From assembly GCA_025360565.1 (NCBI GenBank), contig JANYBY010000055.1, positions 1 through 10,579 on the forward strand: a DNA stretch of 10,579 bases. Reading direction: 5' to 3'. The notes below the pieces were generated by a model. That model was not told the origin of the DNA. It worked only from the letters and a program-made list of their open reading frames with translations, and searched no databases. Source of the DNA: Bacteroidota bacterium. GTDB taxonomy: Bacteria > Bacteroidota > Bacteroidia > B-17B0 > Aurantibacillaceae. The position numbers and the translations under genes were made by a program. Positions within the stretch are counted from its first letter, which is position 1; every line of letters starts with the position of its first letter. Positions 1-5,609 of this stretch are shown in pieces.

Positions 1-128
1 GGCAAAAATTATTTTCGGCCGATTTGCCCTTTATCGATTTCAAAAATAGCATCAAATAAACATATAATTCTAAACACAATTTTATAATTACTTGATTATA
101 AATTAATTATAAATGTTAAATAATCATA

Positions 129-156
129 TTTGTTTACACTATTTTGTTTATATTTA
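129..156 (+). promoter_or_regulatory. Candidate Bacteroidota promoter of the HTH gene
   Basis: TTTG at 129-132 and TATATTTA at 149-156 resemble the Bacteroidota -33 (TTTG) and -7 (TAnnTTTG) elements. The last base of the -7 box differs and the 16-nt spacer is slightly short. Three TTATAA hexamers lie just upstream (82-87, 96-101, 107-112) and could form part of an operator, although the DNA is so AT-rich that chance is a real alternative. If the promoter is used, transcription would begin close to an ATT codon at 162, and the TTG at 144 would fall inside the promoter. Confidence 0.35.
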
Positions 157-605
157 ACATTATTAGTAAAAACATTTCTCATATAAAAGGTTTGCACCCG
201 GGTATTATTCTTGAGCGTGAATTAAAGCAGCGTAAAATAGCCAAGGGGAGGTTTGCTTTATCCATTAATGAGTTTCCGCAAACATTGGTCAGCATTACAA
301 AAGGCAAACGAGGAATGAATACCGCGCTCGCTTTAAAAATCGAAAGATCGCTGGGTTTGGAAGAAGGTTATTTTATGATACTGCAGGTGTATTACGATAT
401 AGAAAAATCAAAACAAAAAATTTTACCACCCGACCTCACCAAAATACGCCGCGTTTTATTTTGGGATACTGTGCTCGAAAAATTAGACTGGCAAAAACAC
501 AAACGGGTAATTATAAAAAGGATCTTTAAGCACGGCAACGAAGAAGAGAAGAATGAAATTACAAAGTATTATGGAAAAGATTTTATTAACGAGGTATTAA
601 AATAA
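144..605 (+). CDS. HigA-like HTH antitoxin with DUF6922-like C-terminal tail
   Basis: Cytoplasmic DNA-binding protein of the HigA/plasmid-maintenance antidote type. The N-terminal half carries the family opening IKGLHPGIILERELKQR, then a helix-turn-helix with FALSINEFPQTL and the conserved run ALALKIERSLGLEEGYF. The C-terminal 55 residues (VLFWDTVLEKLDWQKHK, then a conserved KYYG) match the small DUF6922-type domain often encoded next to AbiEii-type nucleotidyltransferase toxins in Bacteroidota; this is recalled from family knowledge, not searched. The start is uncertain: no in-frame ATG exists. TTG at 144 is the only usual start upstream of the conserved core, but ATT at 162 would give MSKNISHIKG, a more natural N-terminus for the family. 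No toxin is adjacent; a phosphoesterase follows after 32 bp on the same strand. The HTH assignment is firm; the antitoxin role is inferred. Confidence 0.85.
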   Translation: MFIFNIISKNISHIKGLHPGIILERELKQRKIAKGRFALSINEFPQTLVSITKGKRGMNTALALKIERSLGLEEGYFMILQVYYDIEKSKQKILPPDLTKIRRVLFWDTVLEKLDWQKHKRVIIKRIFKHGNEEEKNEITKYYGKDFINEVLK

Positions 606-637
606 TTATCCCAAGGGATTTCTTCGGAAAAAGAAAA

Positions 638-1273
638 ATGAAATTCGTGGTTATTTCTGATACGCACGGCCAACATAAAGGCGTAATATTGCCAAAGGCA
701 GATGTATTGATACACGCCGGCGACGTAAGTAGTCGCGGTTACGATCACGAAATAATTAATTTTTTGAACTGGTTTAAAGAACAAAATTACGAATACAAAA
801 TTTTTATTGCCGGCAATCACGATTTCTTCTTTGAAAAAGAATCTGAAAAAATAATTCGAAAAATAATTCCGAAAAACATAATTTATTTAAACGACAGCGG
901 CGTAAACATTAAAGGTATTAACATTTGGGGCTCTCCCATTTCTCCATGGTTTTTTGATTGGGCCTTTAATCGCCAACGCGGAGAAGAAATTTCACGGCAT
1001 TGGGAATTGATTCCCCAGAATACCGATATTCTTATTACACACGGGCCGGCATACGGTATCTTAGATAAAACAATCGGTAAAGAAAAAGCAGGTTGCGAGG
1101 ATCTGCTTTTAAAAATACAAAAAGTAAAACCAAAGTTTCATTTATTTGGCCATATTCATGAGGCTTATGGAATTCACAAAACCAAACAAACAACATTTAT
1201 AAATGCAAGTGTTTTGGATCAAAGGTATCAGATGAAAAATAAATCGGTTGAGTTTGAATTAAACCGCAAATAG
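638..1273 (+). CDS. Calcineurin-like metallophosphoesterase (UPF0046/MPPED-like)
   Basis: A 211-aa cytoplasmic metal-dependent phosphoesterase. All the metallophosphoesterase motifs are present in order: D8-x-H10 in ISDTHG, GD at 28-29, GNHD at 59-62, the TH at 134-135 in ILITHG, and GHIH at 171-174; these are the residues that bind the two metal ions and the phosphate. Length and the short, compact layout fit the MPPED1/2-like (UPF0046) group, some of which act on cyclic nucleotides; the substrate here cannot be read from sequence. No signal peptide. It starts with ATG 32 bp after the HTH-DUF6922 gene and is probably co-transcribed with it. Its stop lies 12 bp from the stop of the convergent surface-protein gene, and a weak AATAGA/TCTATT hairpin spans the gap. 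Confidence 0.9.
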   Translation: MKFVVISDTHGQHKGVILPKADVLIHAGDVSSRGYDHEIINFLNWFKEQNYEYKIFIAGNHDFFFEKESEKIIRKIIPKNIIYLNDSGVNIKGINIWGSPISPWFFDWAFNRQRGEEISRHWELIPQNTDILITHGPAYGILDKTIGKEKAGCEDLLLKIQKVKPKFHLFGHIHEAYGIHKTKQTTFINASVLDQRYQMKNKSVEFELNRK

Positions 1274-1285
1274 AAAGAAGATCTA

Positions 1286-2476
1286 TTATTGCTTTACAAG
1301 CATTTTCTTCATTTCAGTTCCGTTACCATCATTTATTTTGAAGAAATAGGAACCGTTTTGGAGTGTGCTAATATCAAAGTTAACAGGGCTATTCATTTCA
1401 TCAACCGTAATATTGGAGCTCATTACCTTTTTTCCCGCAATATCAAATACCTCAACAGTAAGCGCTTTACCGGATAATACTTCGGGCAGAGCTAATTTTA
1501 ATTCGTTATTTGCGGGATTCGGATAAATCTCAAACGCAGGTGTAACTCCGTTTCCGTAATGTGTAATTACTTTAGTGAATTTTGCTTCCGGTTCTCCTTT
1601 ATCAAATTGCTGTAAGCGATAATAAATGAGGGTATTTTGTTTTTCATCGCGGTCGTTTGCAATGTATAATTTTTCAGTCATGCTGTTTCCTGCCGCCGGT
1701 ACTTGCCCCATAAATTCAAAATGTTCGCCATCGTAACTTTTTTCGACCGTAAAAAAATCAGAATTTTTTTCAGTCGCGGTGATCCATGATATTTCAACAT
1801 CTTTATTTTTTGCAGTGGCTTGCATCGAAACCAATTCAATTGGCAATACCACACAAACGCCAGCTCCAACAATAACAGTATACTCCTCGGTTTCGCCAAA
1901 TCCATATAAAATACAAGGGTCTATGGTTGTCCCTGTTGTAAAATAAGCGCCTCTTACCCTCATTCTATAATTACCCGCGGCTTGCGCACCCGGTATTGTA
2001 AAGTTTAAAGCCGACCATGTATTTGCAACGGGCACGCCGGGAGTGGCGGTAACTTGTTCGCCGGGATTAGCATATACGCCGTTATTGTTCCAATCAATAT
2101 AAATTGCAAAACCCTGATCGTAAATTATGCCCGACCTTACATTGGCAGTTATTACCTGGCCGGGATTAACACGTAAAAAAGTTGGGCACGATGTAAAAAA
2201 ATAATTTTGTGGTGTGCCTCCAAGATTCTGAGTTTGGCACACACTATTATTATTTGTAATATTTGTTACGCCCCCGGTGGTATTAAAACTATCTACAAAA
2301 TCGTTAATGAAATTGCCTACTGTATTTGAAGCGCCCGGCTGATTACAAGGTATGTTACTGTATAACGGCATGCAATATGGCGCCGGGCCTAATCCGGCCT
2401 GTGCCAAAATAGTTCCATGAAACAAAACAGCCGGCAAAAAAATACCGAAACTAATTTTATATACTATATTTTTCAT
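1286..2476 (-). CDS. GEVED-domain surface protein with T9SS type A sorting domain
   Basis: A 396-aa exported protein. From the ATG at 2476 it begins with a signal peptide (MKNIVYKISFGIFLP, cleavage near AQA at about residue 27). Residues about 79-205 form a GEVED domain, ending in the diagnostic GFGETEEYTV, with the typical IYIDWNNNGVY strand. Residues 212-306 are the immunoglobulin/fibronectin-like linker usual in these proteins (ISWITATEKNSDFFTVEKS). The C-terminus (FEIYPNPANNELKL to the end, KKMLVKQ) is a type A T9SS sorting domain, so the product should cross the outer membrane through the PorSS and be released or anchored. A GTG six bases upstream (2482) is a less likely start. The upstream 135-aa gene ends 8 bp before the ATG, so both are probably on one transcript. 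The ligand of the GEVED part is unknown; it is often attached to adhesins and hydrolases. Confidence 0.92.
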   Translation of the reverse strand: MKNIVYKISFGIFLPAVLFHGTILAQAGLGPAPYCMPLYSNIPCNQPGASNTVGNFINDFVDSFNTTGGVTNITNNNSVCQTQNLGGTPQNYFFTSCPTFLRVNPGQVITANVRSGIIYDQGFAIYIDWNNNGVYANPGEQVTATPGVPVANTWSALNFTIPGAQAAGNYRMRVRGAYFTTGTTIDPCILYGFGETEEYTVIVGAGVCVVLPIELVSMQATAKNKDVEISWITATEKNSDFFTVEKSYDGEHFEFMGQVPAAGNSMTEKLYIANDRDEKQNTLIYYRLQQFDKGEPEAKFTKVITHYGNGVTPAFEIYPNPANNELKLALPEVLSGKALTVEVFDIAGKKVMSSNITVDEMNSPVNFDISTLQNGSYFFKINDGNGTEMKKMLVKQ

Positions 2477-2484
2477 GACCACTA

Positions 2485-2892
2485 TTAAGGCTTGTAAATT
2501 AATTTGTTACCGGGAATTAAAACGATAGCGTCTTTTGAACCCGCAAAAGTTAAAACCACCTCTTCTGTTTGACTGCGTTTACTTTCGAAACGGCTAACAT
2601 CAAAACCCGATTCATTTAAAACTATTCCTGTTGTACTGTGATCACGCTTAACATAAAACGATTCGGAATAATACCACATTTCATTTACATACAGCATGGT
2701 GTTCGCGTTTTTCCAACTTTCGAAAGTTTGTCCGTAACTGTGTTTAAACGAAACATATTTTTCGAATTGCTGAACTTTAACAGGATCTAAACGAATTTCC
2801 TGAAATGGATTTATTGTGGATTGGGAAAAGGATAAAAAAGATGATCCTATCACGAAAATGGTAACAGATACTATTTTTATTCTTAATTTCAT
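2485..2892 (-). CDS. Small exported protein of unknown function
   Basis: A 135-aa protein with a clear signal peptide (hydrophobic residues 7-21, cleavage after about SFSQ at 24), leaving a mature domain of about 110 residues. I recognise no family. The mature part is mixed, with aromatic-rich stretches (NEMWYYSESFYV) and a C-terminal hydrophobic strand pair (EEVVLTFAG, DAIVLIPGNKLIY), suggesting a small beta-rich periplasmic or surface domain. No lipobox and no T9SS tail. The start is supported by a good Shine-Dalgarno GGAG (2900-2903 on the minus strand) seven bases before the ATG, unusual in this window. It lies immediately upstream of the GEVED surface protein with 8 bp between genes, so it may be an accessory of that protein; this is inference from position only. 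Confidence 0.8.
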   Translation of the reverse strand: MKLRIKIVSVTIFVIGSSFLSFSQSTINPFQEIRLDPVKVQQFEKYVSFKHSYGQTFESWKNANTMLYVNEMWYYSESFYVKRDHSTTGIVLNESGFDVSRFESKRSQTEEVVLTFAGSKDAIVLIPGNKLIYKP

Positions 2893-3132
2893 TAATTAAC
2901 TCCGTTGTGTTCTTACCAAGATAGCAATTTTGCGTTTGTTTTAATAATTTCTCCCTCATTAATATTACAAGTTCACCTAAAAAAGAGTGTTTTTCGCTCA
3001 TTATTAGCCAAAAATTGATCAAAATTAGAAAATCTAAATTCTTTTAGACGTTCAAATACAGTCCAAATTGAGATTATACCTTTTCGAGAATTCGGAAGTA
3101 AAATTAATTATTACAGCTTTAATTCTATTAAA

Positions 3133-3159
3133 TTGAGGGCAAGTTTTTTCATACTTTTA
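3133..3159 (+). promoter_or_regulatory. Candidate promoter of the MORN-like gene
   Basis: TTG at 3133-3135 and TACTTTTA at 3152-3159 resemble -33 and -7 elements (TAnnTTTG with a final A instead of G), 16 bp apart. The -7 box ends four bases before the ATG at 3164, which would leave almost no leader. The rest of the divergent gap 2893-3132 shows only a short inverted repeat TCTAAA/TTTAGA (3033-3048) and no gene. Confidence 0.3.
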
Positions 3160-3163
3160 TCTT

Positions 3164-4180
3164 ATGTTTAAATATCTTATTATTTTCTGCTACGTTTCGT
3201 CTTTGTTTTCTCAAAAAACATTTATCTCGTACTACGATCCTAAAAAAGAGAACAAAAAAGAGGTTTTTGAAACCGATAAAAAAGGAATTAAGAATGGAAA
3301 TTACAGATATTATAACGAAGCCGGAGAAGTAAAACGAGAAGGCACTTATAAATTTGGTAAAAAATACGGCGCGTTTACAGAGTACACAAAATTTGCAAAC
3401 TCCGCTAAAATGCAACCGCAGTATAAAGAACTTTATGTAGATGATGTAAGGCAAGGTTTAGCAATATCCTATAATTACGATGCCGACATTGGTGTTTACG
3501 AAAGCAAAAAAGGGAATTATAAAAATGATAAAGAAGAAGGCGTTTGGACCCAAATAACTCCTTTCTCTAAAATTTTTACGCCGATGGATTATGAGAACTG
3601 CAAAGTAATTGCCGCCTTTAAAAATTCGCTGGGCGTAAAATCAATAAGTACTTTTAGCAGCGGTGTTGAAATAGTGCCTGAAGGAAAACAGGAAGTTTAT
3701 TATTATCCCTCCGGTAAACTATATCATTCATACACTCTGCTTAACGGGAAACCAACCGGAAAAGATATTTATTTATATCCTGACGGGAAAGCATGGAGCA
3801 CAACTATTTTTGATACAAACAATAAATACCTTTCTTCTGAATCTTATTATTATAATGGCAAATTAAAACAAAAGGAAATTATGGAACCTTATTTTTACGA
3901 AGGCTATAATGAAGATGGCAGCCAGAATAAAGTAATGGGCGTTAAGATGAACGAATCGACCGCCCGAAAATTAAATGCCGAAAAATTAAATGCCATTGTT
4001 GCCGAAGCAAAAGTAATGGCGAGTGAGGGTAAATCGCTGCAGGCTATGACACACTTGGAAAACGGCATTAAACAATATCTTGAATGGAAACAAAACACTT
4101 TTAATTATGGCGCCGTAACCCCCGAAGAATTGCAAACCGCGCAGGAAGTGCTTGAAAAAATAAAACAACCAAAAAAATAA
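3164..4180 (+). CDS. Exported MORN/YwqK-type repeat protein
   Basis: A 338-aa protein with a short signal peptide (MFKYLIIFCYVSSLFSQ, cleavage near residue 17). Residues 40-250 hold degenerate MORN-variant repeats of the YwqK type: KNGNYRYYNEAGEVKREGTY at 43-62, EVYYYPSGKLYHSYTLLNGK at 177-196, DIYLYPDGKAWS at 201-212 and SYYYNGKLKQKEI at 227-239. Such repeats form a chain of beta-hairpins. YwqK-family proteins are often labelled antitoxins because of the Bacillus YwqJ-YwqK pair, but in Bacteroidota most are stand-alone envelope proteins and no toxin partner is visible here. Residues 265-338 are predicted alpha-helical (ARKLNAEKLNAIVAEAKVMA), not MORN, and may be a helical adaptor. It is convergent with the 67-aa membrane protein gene, only 5 bp separating the two stops. 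Confidence 0.82.
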   Translation: MFKYLIIFCYVSSLFSQKTFISYYDPKKENKKEVFETDKKGIKNGNYRYYNEAGEVKREGTYKFGKKYGAFTEYTKFANSAKMQPQYKELYVDDVRQGLAISYNYDADIGVYESKKGNYKNDKEEGVWTQITPFSKIFTPMDYENCKVIAAFKNSLGVKSISTFSSGVEIVPEGKQEVYYYPSGKLYHSYTLLNGKPTGKDIYLYPDGKAWSTTIFDTNNKYLSSESYYYNGKLKQKEIMEPYFYEGYNEDGSQNKVMGVKMNESTARKLNAEKLNAIVAEAKVMASEGKSLQAMTHLENGIKQYLEWKQNTFNYGAVTPEELQTAQEVLEKIKQPKK

Positions 4181-4185
4181 TTCTG

Positions 4186-4389
4186 CTACTTTTTTCTTTT
4201 AAAAAGTAATATAATACACAGAATTAAAAAAACAAGAAACAAGATACAGCCACCTATTAAAATAAAAAAAGGAATAAAGCCGTCCATCTCATCGTACTTT
4301 TCCATTCCGCTTTGTGAAAACAAGCCCCAATAGCCATAAGAACCGACGATAAGAGAAAGAACCAGGAAAAGGATAGCGCTTTTTTTCAT
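4186..4389 (-). CDS. Small two-helix membrane protein
   Basis: From the ATG at 4389 the product is 67 aa. An in-frame ATG 30 bp upstream would add MCLPFPSYFK and is less likely, because the shorter form starts with a typical MKKSAILFLVL. Two hydrophobic helices span residues 4-24 and 38-63, joined by an acidic loop (GMEKYDEMDG) and followed by a basic tail KRKK, which by the positive-inside rule puts both ends in the cytoplasm. The first helix could instead be an uncleaved signal anchor. No family is recognised. It lies 85 bp downstream of the 171-aa membrane protein on the same strand and may share its transcript. Confidence 0.7.
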   Translation of the reverse strand: MKKSAILFLVLSLIVGSYGYWGLFSQSGMEKYDEMDGFIPFFILIGGCILFLVFLILCIILLFKRKK

Positions 4390-4474
4390 TTTGAAATACG
4401 ACGGAAAAGGTAAACACATTTATTTAAAAAACAAACTCACTCATTGGTTAAATTTTTACCACTGGCCTTTCAGT

Positions 4475-4990
4475 CTAAGTATAAACGGAGCTTTTTAATA
4501 GGGTTATCATCCTAACATTTCGCTGCGTTTTAGTGTACTTTATTTTAACGGTATCGCCCACATTTAATTTATTATAGGCTTTTTCGGTAATGGCAAAACT
4601 CTCCTTCTCGCCCTTTATATAATAAGTTTTTATACCCGGAGTATGGCCGGTATAGTCTATACCCTTATGCCATATCTTTATTAAAGCAGTTTCTTTTGAA
4701 GAAATAAGATCGGTTACATTTTGCTTTATCATGTAAACGAACAGCCATAAAAAAAGAATGCCTATTAAGTTTTGTAACTGGTACATCCAGCTCCACACTC
4801 CGTTTTCATAAGTGAATAAACGAATCGGGACAGACCGTTCATTGATCATTGCCCATACGTACATTATTAAATTTATACTTAAGGCCGGAATAATGATAAT
4901 TAAAAAAAGAAAATTTAAACTTTCTGAGAGATAATAAAAAAATTTACCGAATGGCCCGGGTTTAAAAATTGGAATTTCTTTTTTTGGCAT
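4475..4990 (-). CDS. Two-helix membrane protein with C-terminal beta domain
   Basis: A 171-aa inner-membrane protein. After a basic, proline-rich N-terminus (MPKKEIPIFKPGPFGKF) it has two hydrophobic helices at about residues 25-48 and 70-90. The remaining soluble part (about 100-165) looks like a small beta-barrel: a KGIDYTGHTPGIKTYYIKGE strand pair followed by KLNVGDTVKIKYTKTQRNVR. The ending, a glycine turn then a V-x-I-x-Y strand, recalls DUF3592-type domains, but the match is weaker than in the protein encoded at 9481-10032, and no function can be assigned. It is probably transcribed with the 67-aa membrane protein. A perfect 12-bp palindrome lies 10 bp before its ATG. Confidence 0.75.
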   Translation of the reverse strand: MPKKEIPIFKPGPFGKFFYYLSESLNFLFLIIIIPALSINLIMYVWAMINERSVPIRLFTYENGVWSWMYQLQNLIGILFLWLFVYMIKQNVTDLISSKETALIKIWHKGIDYTGHTPGIKTYYIKGEKESFAITEKAYNKLNVGDTVKIKYTKTQRNVRMITLLKSSVYT

Positions 4991-4999
4991 GATTAAACT

Positions 5000-5011
5000 T
5001 TAAGATCTTAA
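5000..5011. promoter_or_regulatory. Perfect 12-bp palindrome upstream of membrane-protein gene
   Basis: TTAAGATCTTAA is fully self-complementary and sits 10 bp upstream of the ATG at 4990, where an operator for the minus-strand gene could lie. There is no other evidence, and AT-rich DNA produces such palindromes by chance. Between here and the terminator at 5204 I see no gene and no other signal. Confidence 0.25.
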
Positions 5012-5203
5012 TTTACACTATTGTTCATTAAATGTTTATATAAATATCATTCTAAAACGTTTAACAACATTGCCTTTACATTAAGTACAGATTATGTTAA
5101 TAGTTATCGTTTACTTTTACTGCGGTTATAGAGTAAATCATCCATCGCACCGACACTAAAACCAAAGTTATAGTGGGATACGGTTTGCAAATTTCATGTT
5201 TTT

Positions 5204-5233
5204 AAAAAGCCGGAATGAGTACCCGGCTTTTTT
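5204..5233 (-). terminator. Intrinsic terminator, probably bidirectional
   Basis: A 10-bp perfect stem, AAAAAGCCGG (5204-5213) paired with CCGGCTTTTT (5223-5232), encloses a 9-nt loop. Read on the minus strand it lies 14 nt past the stop of the 120-aa gene and is followed by a short T run, so it closes the TPR/120-aa unit. On the plus strand it has TTTTTT at 5228-5233, but no plus-strand gene precedes it nearby. Confidence 0.85.
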
Positions 5234-5246
5234 ATTTTGAAAAGAA

Positions 5247-5609
5247 TTAAAAACTCACCTGATACACATCGCTATTATTGCGTCTGATCCCTGTAATCTC
5301 AAAACCGCCGGCCTGCGGAATAATTTCCTTCAGATCAAACACCGAACAACTCTTGCTCAACCCTTCAAATATAAGTGTAAACCCTTTGCCATCGTTCAGT
5401 GTCCATTGTGGTGCAAACGAAATATTAAAGGCTGTAATTAATTTAGCTTGTTTGCCGGTGCCCTGTTCAATTAAAAAAGTACTTGGCCAAATGCGGTACG
5501 CGTAATTTTCGTCGGCGCTGGCAATACTGCAATGCACAATGGTTTGGCGCTCTTCGTCCACCGCGGCGGACGTTTTAACCTCTATCTCTGTTTCAACTTC
5601 CGGTTCCAT
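5247..5609 (-). CDS. Small cytoplasmic protein of unknown function, coupled to the TPR gene
   Basis: A 120-aa soluble protein without signal peptide or membrane helix. The first 20 residues are acidic and probably disordered (MEPEVETEIEVK); the rest alternates short beta strands (TIVHCSIAS, AYRIWPSTFLIE, AKLITAFNISFAPQWTL, FTLIFEGL) ending in SVFDLKEIIP and a beta pair. The layout suggests a small beta-sandwich; I do not recognise the family. Its ATG lies inside the end of the TPR gene, giving a 17-bp overlap in another frame, so translation is likely coupled and the two products are likely made together. A strong terminator follows the stop. It does not resemble the SpoIIE phosphatase domain that would be expected after the TPR protein's linker. 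Confidence 0.75.
   Translation of the reverse strand: MEPEVETEIEVKTSAAVDEERQTIVHCSIASADENYAYRIWPSTFLIEQGTGKQAKLITAFNISFAPQWTLNDGKGFTLIFEGLSKSCSVFDLKEIIPQAGGFEITGIRRNNSDVYQVSF

Noticed and set aside
1..52. Short minus-strand frame open to the left edge
   Set aside because: Only 17 codons are visible, with no ribosome site or motif; too little to call a partial gene.
3149..3454. 101-codon minus-strand frame inside the MORN-like gene
   Set aside because: Shadow of the plus-strand gene: phenylalanine- and isoleucine-rich from reading AAA/GAA codons in reverse, while the plus frame has a signal peptide and repeats.
3164..4180. Reading the MORN/YwqK-like gene as an antitoxin of a toxin-antitoxin pair
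   Set aside because: It has a signal peptide, an additional helical C-terminus and no toxin-like neighbour; the family label alone does not support that role.
5094..5159. 21-codon plus-strand frame in the gap before the terminator
   Set aside because: Too short, with no promoter, ribosome site or recognisable peptide features.
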